Source of the DNA: Bacteroidota bacterium
GTDB lineage: Bacteria > Bacteroidota > Bacteroidia > Cytophagales > Cyclobacteriaceae
Direction of reading: 5' to 3'
NCBI GenBank assembly: GCA_018266435.1
Contig: JAFEAL010000004.1
Coordinates: forward strand, 1-64,000
Length of the DNA: 64,000 nt
Part shown: piece by piece, positions 9,268 to 17,000 of the stretch
Layout of the letters: the number at the start of each line of letters is the position of its first letter
How positions within the stretch are numbered: the stretch's first letter is position 1
Notes under the pieces: model-generated
What the model was told of the DNA's origin: nothing
The model's input: the letters and a program-made list of their open reading frames with translations, nothing else
The model's database searches: none
Translations under genes and position numbers: made by a program

Positions 9268-9546
9268 GTTGAAAGTGCGAAATTTAAAGTTATTCTCTAA
9301 CCTTTTTTGATTAAACAATGAGCATGGCTTTTGCTTCGGGTATTTCTTTAGTAATCAATTTATATTCGTTTTTGTTGGTAATTCTAATTTATAGGAGAAC
9401 AGCATAGTAATTGACAATGCCGATTTTCTTAACTGGCTTACCAAATTGTTCTGTTTCTCTTCTGTAATTTTTTTTGTGATTAAATATCTCTCTTGGGCTG
9501 CCTTGCGAGCTGTCATCCATGTTTTTAATTGACGGTAATCTTTCAT
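9268..9546 (-). pseudogene. Internally deleted four-helix-bundle (S23-like) gene between proC and argD
   Basis: From the ATG at 9546 the first 50 or so residues are a recognisable four-helix-bundle N-terminus: MKDYRQLKTW at the start, ITKKITEEK, then VSQLRKSALSI. The expected 'PSNIAEG' and the central helices are missing. After an in-frame stop, another frame reads EYKLITKEIPEAKAMLIV, which looks like the final helix. The gene therefore seems to have lost its middle. It begins 38 bases after the proC stop on the same strand. Family naming is from remembered patterns. Confidence 0.7.
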
Positions 9547-9583
9547 CAGATGCTTCTTGCTTTCTGCTTTAAGTTTTCTACCC

Positions 9584-10381
9584 TTAGTTCTTAATACTGT
9601 TAATCTTTTCAAAAGAAGTAATAATTCCTTTGATCAATGCCGAACTCAATCCCTGATGTTCCATTTCATTAAGTCCGGCAATGGTGCAGCCTTGGGGAGT
9701 GGTTACTTTGTCAATTTCAATTTCAGGATGAGACTCGCGCGAGAGCAGGAGTGAAGCGGCTCCTTTTGCCGTTTGTGAGGCAATGAGTTGTGCTTCTTCA
9801 GAATCAAAACCCATCTGGATTCCACCTTGTGTGGCGGCCCGCACATAGCGCATGAAAAAAGCAATTCCACTGGCGGCCAAAACCGTGGCGGCCTTCATTA
9901 ACCGTTCTTCAATGACCAGTGTTTGCCCTAATGCACTAAACAATTTTTCTACTTCAGGTAAATGCTTTTCACTCCCAGATTGAGCGCACAAGCATGTCAT
10001 CGACTGGCCGATGGCAATGGCAGTATTGGGCATAGCCCGAATAACCGGCACATTCTTTTGAATGTGCGAGGCAATTTCTTCTGTGGATACTCCGGTTATC
10101 GTGGAGACTAACATGTGGTTCACCGTTAGCGCGTGTTCAATTTCTTTTAAAAGACCGGCCAACTGTTTGGGTTGAACACAAAGCAAAATAATGCGCGATT
10201 TTTTTACGGCTTCGATATTGTTGGTTGTTAATACAAACCCTTCTTTTTTGAGTGCCTCAATTTTTGAAAGATTCCTTCGAGTGATTATTAGAGAAGAAGC
10301 TTTCGCTGATTTTGATTTGGCCAATCCCTGTGCAATGGCTGTGCCGAGATTGCCTCCTCCGATGATCGAAATTGTTGCCAT
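9584..10381 (-). CDS. proC: Pyrroline-5-carboxylate reductase
   Basis: NAD(P)H-dependent reductase making proline from pyrroline-5-carboxylate. The Rossmann start MATISIIGGGNLGTAIA, IRAMPNTAIAIGQS and the C-terminal TTPQGCTIAGLNEMEHQG (P5CR signature) are all present; the length of 265 aa is typical. The start at 10381 is one base after the argC stop. A longer frame opens inside argC but would put 17 unrelated residues ahead of the Rossmann strand. Its place inside the arginine operon ties proline to glutamate-semialdehyde/ornithine chemistry. Confidence 0.95.
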   Translation of the reverse strand: MATISIIGGGNLGTAIAQGLAKSKSAKASSLIITRRNLSKIEALKKEGFVLTTNNIEAVKKSRIILLCVQPKQLAGLLKEIEHALTVNHMLVSTITGVSTEEIASHIQKNVPVIRAMPNTAIAIGQSMTCLCAQSGSEKHLPEVEKLFSALGQTLVIEERLMKAATVLAASGIAFFMRYVRAATQGGIQMGFDSEEAQLIASQTAKGAASLLLSRESHPEIEIDKVTTPQGCTIAGLNEMEHQGLSSALIKGIITSFEKINSIKN

Positions 10382-10382
10382 C

Positions 10383-11357
10383 TTAATATCCGATTGATTT
10401 GAGTTGAAGCCCTGACCGTTCGTCCAGGCCAAACATCAGGTTCATGTTTTGAACAGCTTGTCCGCTTGCACCCTTCAGTAGATTATCAGTAGCTGAATGC
10501 ACCACCAATTTATTTTCAATTTTTTCAAGATGAATCAGGCACTTATTGGTATTCACAACTTGTTTAAGATTAATTTGAGTTGAAGAAACATGCGTGAATG
10601 GATGAGATTGATAATACTTTTTGTACAACGAGTGCAATTCATTTTCCGGCAATGAACATTCTAAAACGGACGACACATAAATTCCCCGGGCAAAATCTCC
10701 ACGCCACGGAATAAAATTGATTGAATTGTTAAATGATGGTTGGAGTGAGCGAATGGTTTGTTTAATCTCACCTAAATGCTGGTGTGTTAAAGTTTTGTAG
10801 GCAGAGATATTATTGGCTCGCCAGGTGAAGTGCGTGGTCTCTTGCAATTTTTGCCCGGCACCGGTTGATCCGGTGATTCCGGTAGTGTGCACTTCTTTCA
10901 ATAGTCCGGCTTGGGCCAATGGCAGTAAGCCTAACTGCAGGGTAGTAGCAAAACAGCCGGGATTGGCAACGTTATTGGCTTTCTTGATGACATCACGTTT
11001 AAGTTCGGGAAGGCCATAGACAAACTCACGGCCCTCTGCGGTATCACCCAAACGAAAATCGTTTCCCAGATCAATGATTTTTACAGTGGATGGAATTTTA
11101 TGTTCAGTTAGCCACTTCTTACTTTCGCCATGGCTGAGGCAGAGAAAAAGAACCTCTACATTTGTAGAGAAATCATCTGCGAATTTTAAATCCGTATCGC
11201 CCGCCAAATCAGTATGGGTTTCAGCAACAAACTTGCCGGCCTGGCTTCTGCTTAGTGCAAAAATCAATTCTGCTTGTGGATGGTAAAGTAATAAACGGAT
11301 CATTTCACCGCCTGTGTAGCCAGCTGCCCCGATAATTCCTGCTTTGATTTTATTCAT
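10383..11357 (-). CDS. argC: N-acyl-gamma-glutamyl-phosphate reductase
   Basis: Reduces N-acylglutamyl phosphate to the semialdehyde. The NADP-binding start GIIGAAGYTGGEMIRLL, the catalytic cysteine motif NPGCFATTLQLGL, GSTGAGQK and the His in LTHQHLGEI are seen. Length (324 aa) is normal. It lies 26 bp after argG and 1 bp before proC in the same operon. Confidence 0.96.
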   Translation of the reverse strand: MNKIKAGIIGAAGYTGGEMIRLLLYHPQAELIFALSRSQAGKFVAETHTDLAGDTDLKFADDFSTNVEVLFLCLSHGESKKWLTEHKIPSTVKIIDLGNDFRLGDTAEGREFVYGLPELKRDVIKKANNVANPGCFATTLQLGLLPLAQAGLLKEVHTTGITGSTGAGQKLQETTHFTWRANNISAYKTLTHQHLGEIKQTIRSLQPSFNNSINFIPWRGDFARGIYVSSVLECSLPENELHSLYKKYYQSHPFTHVSSTQINLKQVVNTNKCLIHLEKIENKLVVHSATDNLLKGASGQAVQNMNLMFGLDERSGLQLKSIGY

Positions 11358-11383
11358 AACCCATATTGTTAATATGTTGCCGA

Positions 11384-12583
11384 CTACTGCTTTTTAGCTT
11401 CGGCAGCAACTTGATAGTAAATGGCCACCTGGTTTCCAAAAATTTTAGTGAAGCCCTTCACGTCATCACCGGTCCAGCCGAGGTTCATCTCTCCGTATTT
11501 TCCAAACTTACCTGACATGAGGTCATATTCCGATTCAATACCATTGATTTGAAAGCGATAAGGAAAGAGTGTGATCGAAACCCCACCCGTTACATTTTGT
11601 TGAGAATTGCCTAAAAACGCTTCAATGTTTCGCATCACCGGGTCGAGGTATTGTCCCTCGTGTAACCAGTTGCCATAGAACTGTGCGAGTTGATCTTTCC
11701 AGCTTAGCTGCCATTTAGTGAGCACATGTTTTTCTAAGGCGTGGTGAGCTTTGATGATTAGCACGGGGGCGGCCGCTTCAAACCCTACCCGTCCTTTGAT
11801 GCCTATGATGGTATCTCCCACGTGTATGTCGCGGCCTATTCCATAAGGAGCGGCTATGGTCTGAAGGTGTTGAATGGCTTCTGTAGGATGAGAAAATTTT
11901 TTTCCATTCACGGAGGTTAATTCACCTTTCTCAAAGCCAAGTTTCACTTCTTCGCTTCCACTTTTGGTTACTTGTGTTGGCCATGCTTCCTCGGGCAGCA
12001 TGCCGAGAGAATTTAATGTTTCTTTTCCCCCTACAGAGGTTCCCCATATCCCCTTGTTGATGGAGTACTTCGCTTTTTCGGCAGAGAACTCTATTCCGTG
12101 ATTTTTCAAATACGCCACTTCCTCTTCACGGCTTAGTCTTTTATCACGAATAGGAGTGATGATTTTTAACTTGGGGGCAAGGATTTGAATAACCATATCA
12201 AAGCGTACCTGGTCATTGCCAGCCCCGGTGCTTCCGTGCGCCACTGCCTCGGCTTGTATCCGGTTGGCATAGTTAGCAACCGCCAAAGCTTGGCTCATGC
12301 GCTCGGCACTAACGCTCAGCGGGTAGGTGGCATTTTTTAACACATTTCCATAGATCAAATAGCGGATTACTGTATCGTAGTAATTTTTAGTTTCATCAAT
12401 GGTTTGATGTGATTTTACTCCGAGGGCCAATGCTTTTTTCTCAATGGCTTGCACTTCGGTTTTATCAAAACCGCCCGTGTTAACCGTAAGCGTGTGTACT
12501 TCATAACCCAGTTCTTTTGCCAGGTAAATGGCACAATAGGAAGTATCAAGCCCACCACTGAATGCTAAAACTACTTTTTTCAT
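11384..12583 (-). CDS. argG: Argininosuccinate synthase
   Basis: Joins citrulline and aspartate with ATP to form argininosuccinate. The PP-loop LAFSGGLDTSYC is at the N-terminus, with GSTGAGNDQVRF further on. The start is taken at ATG 12583 (MKKVVLAFSGG); a TTG three codons upstream is less likely. It follows the GNAT gene by 24 bp in the operon. Confidence 0.96.
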   Translation of the reverse strand: MKKVVLAFSGGLDTSYCAIYLAKELGYEVHTLTVNTGGFDKTEVQAIEKKALALGVKSHQTIDETKNYYDTVIRYLIYGNVLKNATYPLSVSAERMSQALAVANYANRIQAEAVAHGSTGAGNDQVRFDMVIQILAPKLKIITPIRDKRLSREEEVAYLKNHGIEFSAEKAKYSINKGIWGTSVGGKETLNSLGMLPEEAWPTQVTKSGSEEVKLGFEKGELTSVNGKKFSHPTEAIQHLQTIAAPYGIGRDIHVGDTIIGIKGRVGFEAAAPVLIIKAHHALEKHVLTKWQLSWKDQLAQFYGNWLHEGQYLDPVMRNIEAFLGNSQQNVTGGVSITLFPYRFQINGIESEYDLMSGKFGKYGEMNLGWTGDDVKGFTKIFGNQVAIYYQVAAEAKKQ

Positions 12584-12607
12584 TGAATACAAAATTTAAA
12601 ATGCCTG

Positions 12608-13342
12608 TTACCAAAACAAAAAACTGAAAAACGAGGACTTCTTAGTGTCATTGGATTCGTCTTTTTTTCTCCAGCCTTTTAGTAAAACAAATTGCTTGAA
12701 TTTAACCCAGCGTTCAAACACACGGTTATCGCCCCGCAAACTTCTGCCCCAAAAATTTTCAGGCTTGGCTTCGTGAGTTTTTTTCTCGGCTGCTTCTTTT
12801 GCCTTTTCTTCCGGGTCGTACAGCATGGCAGTGCACATACAGTTCTTTCGGTCTTTGCTCATCAGGATTTCATAATTCACACAGCTTTGACAGCCTTTCC
12901 AAAAATTATCATCGGAGGTGAGTTGCGAGTAGGTTACCGGCTCGTAGCCCAGGTCTGAGTTGATTTTCATTACGGCCAAACCGGTAGTTAACCCGAAAAT
13001 TTTTGCATGGGGATATTTTTTTCGTGAGAGGTCAAACACTTTTCGTTTGATGTGAGTCGCTACGCCTGTTTTTCTAAATGCCGGGGAGACGATGAGCCCA
13101 CTGTTGGCTACAAATTTTTCGTGCTCCCACGATTCAATGTAGCAGAAGCCTATCCACTCGCCAGTGGCTGTCACGGCAATTACCGCTTTGCCTTCCTTCA
13201 TTTTTTCACGGATGTAATCAGGCGACCGTTTGGCAATGCCTGTGCCTCTTGCTTTGGCCGACTCAGCCATTTCATGGGTAATTATTTCGGCAAAATAGGC
13301 ATCGGCCTCAGTGGCCTCTCGCACAATTATTGAATTGTCCAC
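12608..13342 (-). CDS. GNAT-family acyltransferase heading the arginine operon, probable N-acylglutamate synthase
   Basis: A 244-aa protein with a GNAT fold: acyl-CoA binding loop around VSPAFRKTGVATHI (residues 86-98), preceded by a strand ending SGLIV. No argA or argJ is seen elsewhere in the operon, and GNAT proteins at this position in Bacteroidetes arginine operons have been proposed to be the first-step N-acyl (succinyl) glutamate synthase; that role is inferred here. An unusual C-terminal section carries Cys151, Cys154, Cys168 and Cys170, a possible metal knuckle, followed by a charged tail. The start codon is GTG, 42 nt downstream of a terminator-like hairpin in the leader. Confidence 0.85.
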   Translation of the reverse strand: MDNSIIVREATEADAYFAEIITHEMAESAKARGTGIAKRSPDYIREKMKEGKAVIAVTATGEWIGFCYIESWEHEKFVANSGLIVSPAFRKTGVATHIKRKVFDLSRKKYPHAKIFGLTTGLAVMKINSDLGYEPVTYSQLTSDDNFWKGCQSCVNYEILMSKDRKNCMCTAMLYDPEEKAKEAAEKKTHEAKPENFWGRSLRGDNRVFERWVKFKQFVLLKGWRKKDESNDTKKSSFFSFLFW

Positions 13343-13383
13343 GTTGATTCAAAAGAAATTAAAAATTGAAAAACCAGATAACT

Positions 13384-13415
13384 AAAAAAGCCAAGAAGCC
13401 CTGGGCATCTTGCTT
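13384..13415 (-). terminator. Terminator-like hairpin in the arginine operon leader (candidate attenuator)
   Basis: Read on the minus strand, AAGCAAGATGCCC pairs with GGGCTTCTTGGCTT (one bulge, one mismatch) and is followed directly by a run of T. It lies between the promoter at 13625-13657 and the GTG start of the first operon gene at 13342. A terminator in that place would act as an attenuator. Alternatively it ends a separate short RNA. The plus-strand side lacks a T tract. Confidence 0.75.
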
Positions 13416-13618
13416 ATTCCATTAAGAATAGAAGGGCGGCTCAGATACGAATGCCCCGGTGGGGTCGCCTGCCAACGTGTAGAAAGGACAGGTTAAATTT
13501 TATTGCCCGAAGGCAACGGATAAAACCGGCAAGAATGCTAAGGTTTAGTTGGGATGTGAATTCTTTTTCCAATTCGCGTTAGTGGTTTTGTTAGATAAAA
13601 AGACATTCAGTAACTAGT
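13416..13618 (-). promoter_or_regulatory. Structured 5' leader of the arginine operon
   Basis: No credible gene is present. On the minus strand the leader contains a UUCG-capped stem (TTGCC-TTCG-GGCAA, 13503-13516) extended by TTTTA/TAAAA, and a GC-rich imperfect hairpin at 13434-13473. Together with the terminator-like hairpin downstream it looks like a regulatory leader RNA. It did not match any riboswitch consensus I could recall; the ligand or sensing mode is unknown. Confidence 0.55.
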
Positions 13619-13624
13619 TTTCCG

Positions 13625-13657
13625 CAAAATTAAACGAGAAAAATTTAAATAAGTCAA
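13625..13657 (-). promoter_or_regulatory. Bacteroidetes-type promoter of the arginine operon
   Basis: On the minus strand a -33 TTG (13655-13657) and a -7 box TAATTTTG (13625-13632, exact match to TAnnTTTG) are separated by 22 bp. The predicted start of transcription is near 13618, giving a leader of about 275 nt before the GNAT gene. Confidence 0.65.
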
Positions 13658-13734
13658 TACCTTTGTAAAGTTTTTGTAATTTCTGCCTTGCAATCGTTAG
13701 GCAAAAGGGTAAAAAATAAATTAAAGAAAAGCAT

Positions 13735-14586
13735 ATGAGCAAAAAAATAGTTAGGGTTGGCAATATCGAATGTGGCACTGATGAGCTTTTTGTGATCTCC
13801 GGGCCGTGTGTGATTGAAGATGAAAAAATTATGATGACTACGGCCGAGAAGTTGAAAGAAATATCTGAGCGGATGAACATCAACATCATTTACAAATCGT
13901 CCTTTCAAAAAGACAACCGCAGCAGCCTGAAATATTACAACGGCCCCGGGCTGGATAAGGGCGTGAAAATATTGGCAAAGGTGAAAGAACAGTTTGGCTT
14001 TCCTGTACTTACCGATATTCATTACCCTGAACAAGCCGCAGCCGCAGCCGAGGTAGTGGATGTACTTCAAATTCCGGCTTACCTGTGCATGCAAACTGCC
14101 TTGATGGTGGCTGCCGCCAAAACAGGTCGAGTGATCAATATTAAACACGGACAATTTCTTGCACCGGATAATATGAAACATCCGGTAACTAAATGTACAG
14201 AAGCTGGAAACGACCAGATCATCCTTACTGAAAGAGGGTACACCTTTGGGTATAACGATTTAATTGTTGACCCGCGCAGTTTTTACCACCTGGGCAGGCT
14301 GGGCTATCCGGTGGTATTTGATATCACGCACTCCATCCGCAAATACGGTATTCCCAGTGCCGATGCTAAAGGTGGAGCCAGAGAGTTTTTACCGGTACTA
14401 TCCCGAGCTGGTGTTGCTTCGGGGGTAGATGGCGTGTTCGTTGAGACTCATCCCGAACCTGAAAAAGCGCTGTGCGATGCCGCCAGCCAACTGTGTGTGT
14501 ATGATCTGGAAGAATTTTTAAAACCACTGATTGAACTTCATGCCATCGAAGTAAAGTATCGTCAGCAACAAGTTGTTCTCAAGTAA
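13735..14586 (+). CDS. kdsA: 3-deoxy-8-phosphooctulonate (KDO-8-P) synthase
   Basis: Condenses phosphoenolpyruvate with arabinose 5-phosphate to KDO-8-phosphate for lipid A-core synthesis. Landmarks are VISGPCVIED, YKSSFQKDNRSS, GFPVLTDIHYPEQ, LCMQTAL and NIKHGQFLAP; the length of 283 aa is normal. The ATG at 13735 is divergent from the arginine operon. The two following genes (transaldolase-like/CBS and KdsC-like) fit with it as a KDO-supply cluster. Confidence 0.96.
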   Translation: MSKKIVRVGNIECGTDELFVISGPCVIEDEKIMMTTAEKLKEISERMNINIIYKSSFQKDNRSSLKYYNGPGLDKGVKILAKVKEQFGFPVLTDIHYPEQAAAAAEVVDVLQIPAYLCMQTALMVAAAKTGRVINIKHGQFLAPDNMKHPVTKCTEAGNDQIILTERGYTFGYNDLIVDPRSFYHLGRLGYPVVFDITHSIRKYGIPSADAKGGAREFLPVLSRAGVASGVDGVFVETHPEPEKALCDAASQLCVYDLEEFLKPLIELHAIEVKYRQQQVVLK

Positions 14587-14598
14587 CTCAATTAAAAA

Positions 14599-14630
14599 TT
14601 GTATATCGAAAACCTAAACTCGTAAATTTA
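14599..14630 (+). promoter_or_regulatory. Possible promoter in front of the transaldolase-CBS gene
   Basis: TTG (14599-14601), 21 bp, then TAAATTTA (14623-14630), seven of eight matches to TAnnTTTG. It ends 4 bp before the ATG at 14635, so a transcript from it would have almost no leader. This may be a secondary promoter inside the kdsA cluster. Confidence 0.4.
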
Positions 14631-14634
14631 TTTT

Positions 14635-15648
14635 ATGGAATTATACCTCGACTCTGCCGACCTGAAAGAAATTGAAGATGCCTTTCAACTAGGTTTCCTT
14701 ACCGGATTGACTACCACCCCCACCTTCATGCACCGCGGAGGTGTAACCGACATCGATGGATTGATTGTAAAACTTTCCAAAATTGTTCCAGTCCTTCAGA
14801 TTGAAGCATTAGGTGATACTGCACAAGATGTATTGAAAGAGGCCAAACGCCAGTTGGCGCTGGGACTTGATCCGAAAAAGACCGTTTTCAAGATTCCTGT
14901 TTCTTTGGAGGGTGTAAAAGCCTGCAACCTTTTGAGAAGAGAAGGGTTGCTGGTAAACGTCCATCTGATTTACACGCTTCAGCAAGCCTACATGGCCATG
15001 CAGGCCGGTGCAACGTATGTGTGCCCGCTGGTAGGCCGTTTGCAAGACCAAGGCCACGATGCTCTTGATTTGGTAGAGCAGTGTGTGTTTGCTGTAAACC
15101 ATTACGGCTATGATACGAAAGTGATGTTTTCGTCAGTACGCAATGCCGAACACGTACGCAATGCATTGAACATAGGTGTTCACACAATTACCGTTCCGTG
15201 GAAAATTATGAAAGCCCTGACCGAAAATAACTTCACTACACTGGGTACACAACAATTCATTGAACATACCCGGTTGATGACGGTAAAAGTGAAAGAGGCA
15301 ATCAACAAAGTAAACCCGGTAGTAGATGCCAATACTTCATTGGCCGATGCGATTGTGAAGATGACTGAGTATGGATTTGGTGCCGTAACAATTACTAACG
15401 GCAGTGGCCAGGTCATCGGGGTATTTACAGACGGAGATCTTCGCAGAAAAATTCAGCAAGATGGCCGCGAAGTGCTAGGTAAAAAAATGGGAGATTTTAA
15501 ATACAATACGCCAATTTCAGTAGATGCCAATTCGTTGCTTACCGATGCGGCCGATATTTTTAAAAAATCCAAAGTGGATACTATTCTCGTAACGGAAAAT
15601 GGTAAGCCCTCAGGTATGCTCGATATTCAGGACTTAGAAGGGGAATAA
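14635..15648 (+). CDS. Transaldolase/fructose-6-phosphate-aldolase-like domain fused to a KdsD-type CBS pair
   Basis: Residues 1-215 form a class I aldolase barrel of the FSA/transaldolase family: MELYLDSADL (Asp6), TGLTTTPTF, and Lys86 in VFKIPVSLEG as the Schiff-base lysine. The usual TTNP motif is TTTP, so the active-site Asn is Thr28. Residues 228-337 are two CBS motifs, including GVFTDGDLRR, almost identical to the CBS motif of arabinose-5-phosphate isomerase KdsD. Lying between kdsA and a kdsC-like gene, it may supply or regulate arabinose 5-phosphate; that is inference. No SIS isomerase domain is present in the protein or this window. Confidence 0.88.
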   Translation: MELYLDSADLKEIEDAFQLGFLTGLTTTPTFMHRGGVTDIDGLIVKLSKIVPVLQIEALGDTAQDVLKEAKRQLALGLDPKKTVFKIPVSLEGVKACNLLRREGLLVNVHLIYTLQQAYMAMQAGATYVCPLVGRLQDQGHDALDLVEQCVFAVNHYGYDTKVMFSSVRNAEHVRNALNIGVHTITVPWKIMKALTENNFTTLGTQQFIEHTRLMTVKVKEAINKVNPVVDANTSLADAIVKMTEYGFGAVTITNGSGQVIGVFTDGDLRRKIQQDGREVLGKKMGDFKYNTPISVDANSLLTDAADIFKKSKVDTILVTENGKPSGMLDIQDLEGE

Positions 15649-15696
15649 TTCATAACAGTCTGGCTTGTCTATCGCAGTCAGACAGTTAACGAGATC

Positions 15697-16389
15697 ATGG
15701 ATAACACTGAAATATTATTTACAAAAACGGGCGGCATATTTTGCCGCCCTTTTGCTGAATTCAGAGAACAGGTTTTGCGCACCCGGGCTTATCTCTTTGA
15801 CTGGGATGGTGTGTTTAATGACGGAGTAAAGTCAGGTGCGGGCGGAAGTTTGTTTAGCGAAGTAGATGCCATGGGCACCAACATGCTGCGCTTTGGGCAT
15901 TGGTTGAAACACCAACACCTGCCGGTAGTGGCTGTCATTACAGGAGAGGAAAACCCGGCTGCCCAATACTTGGCTCAGCGCGAAAAATTCAATGCCATCT
16001 ATTTTAAGTCCGCCAATAAGCAAGTTGCCTTTAACCATTTTTTAGAAGCCTTTTCTTTAAAAGAAAATGAAATAGCATTTGTTTATGATGACGTACTTGA
16101 TTTGGCACTGGCCGGGCGATGCGGCTTGCGCATAATGGTTCGCCATGCGGCAACACCCACACTGCAACAATACGCCATAAAAAACGAACTGGCTGATTAC
16201 ATTACCTCGGGTCATGATCATGCCGTACGTGAGTCATGTGAATTGATGTTGGCTTCAATGGAAAAATACGATGAGGCAATCTCCCGAAGGAGTGCTTTTG
16301 ATACAGTATATCAGTCGTACCTGAACGAACGGCAAAGCAAACAAGCTAAGACATTTACCTTGAAAGATGGAATGATGGTTGGAGCGTGA
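15697..16389 (+). CDS. KdsC-like HAD phosphatase
   Basis: HAD-superfamily phosphatase related to KDO-8-P phosphatase. Motif I is FDWDGVFNDG, the motif II Thr is in VITGEE, the motif III Lys in SANKQVAF, and motif IV is VYDDVLDLALAGRCG. At 230 aa it is longer than KdsC (about 180-190), with an extra N-terminal segment of about 30 residues and a C-terminal tail after GHDHAVRESCELML. Placement two genes after kdsA supports KDO-8-P dephosphorylation, but another sugar phosphate is possible. A terminator-like hairpin overlaps codons 11-19. The stop shares one base with the DedA start. Confidence 0.85.
   Translation: MDNTEILFTKTGGIFCRPFAEFREQVLRTRAYLFDWDGVFNDGVKSGAGGSLFSEVDAMGTNMLRFGHWLKHQHLPVVAVITGEENPAAQYLAQREKFNAIYFKSANKQVAFNHFLEAFSLKENEIAFVYDDVLDLALAGRCGLRIMVRHAATPTLQQYAIKNELADYITSGHDHAVRESCELMLASMEKYDEAISRRSAFDTVYQSYLNERQSKQAKTFTLKDGMMVGA
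15729..15753 (+). terminator. Terminator-like hairpin inside the 5' end of the KdsC-like gene
   Basis: A perfect 7-bp GC-rich repeat GGGCGGC / GCCGCCC with a 7-nt loop is followed by TTTT, 32 bases after the ATG at 15697. It may attenuate expression, end some upstream transcripts, or be incidental to coding. Confidence 0.5.
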
Positions 16390-16961
16390 TGGAAACACTT
16401 ATCAATGAGTTTGGGTACCTGGCCTTGATTATCGGTACTTTTTTTGAAGGAGAGACGGCCATTCTTACCGCATCTTCGTTAATTTATCATGGCACGTTCA
16501 GTTTTTTCTGGACGGTGTTGGCCGCTTTTTCCGGATCGTTCGTAAGTGATTGGGTGTATTACTTGATTGGCCGCATCAACGGAAATGTGTTTATAGCCAA
16601 GCACCCCAAGCTTCAAAAAAAAATTGCTCCGGTTACCCATTTTTTTCACCGCCATAAACTTCAGATTTTATTCAGCTATCGGTTTCTGTACGGGTTCAGA
16701 ATTATTATTCCGCTGGTAATTGGTATGAGTGGGCTGAAGCCTATGCGTTTTCTTTTTTATTCAATTGTTACCGGATTACTGTGGGCCTCTACGGTTAGTT
16801 TGGCAGGCTATTGGGCCGGTAGGTGGTTCAATCTTGATGTAAACTCATTTGAGAATAACATAGGGTATATTGTCATTGGTTTCGCATCGCTGGGGTTGAT
16901 CATGGGTTACACCATTAACCGGCTTACGACTCAAAGCATTCGTTTAGATTCTCAGGAATAA
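16389..16961 (+). CDS. DedA family membrane protein
   Basis: A 190-aa integral membrane protein with the DedA signature: FFEGETAILTAS near the N-terminus, FVSDWVYYLIGR, and SYRFLYGFRIIIPLVIGMSG with its conserved arginines. DedA proteins act in membrane homeostasis and lipid-carrier recycling. The ATG at 16389 overlaps the stop of the KdsC-like gene by one base (TGATG), so the two are translationally coupled. A GTG one codon earlier is an alternative start. Confidence 0.92.
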   Translation: METLINEFGYLALIIGTFFEGETAILTASSLIYHGTFSFFWTVLAAFSGSFVSDWVYYLIGRINGNVFIAKHPKLQKKIAPVTHFFHRHKLQILFSYRFLYGFRIIIPLVIGMSGLKPMRFLFYSIVTGLLWASTVSLAGYWAGRWFNLDVNSFENNIGYIVIGFASLGLIMGYTINRLTTQSIRLDSQE

Positions 16962-17000
16962 ATTTTTAATAGTTGCTCACACGGAGGGGGAAAATGAGAG

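Noticed and set aside
13416-13618. T-box, TPP or SAM riboswitch in the arginine leader
   Set aside because: None of the conserved T-box, TPP (CTGAGA context) or S-box core elements could be matched on either strand.
13654-14181. Long minus-strand frame opposite kdsA
   Set aside because: It is the shadow of kdsA, rich in Phe, Cys and His as expected for an antisense frame, and it would collide with the arginine promoter region.
15649-15696. Hairpin AGTCTG/CAGAC between the transaldolase-CBS and KdsC-like genes as a terminator
   Set aside because: Short stem and no T run after it, so not called a terminator.
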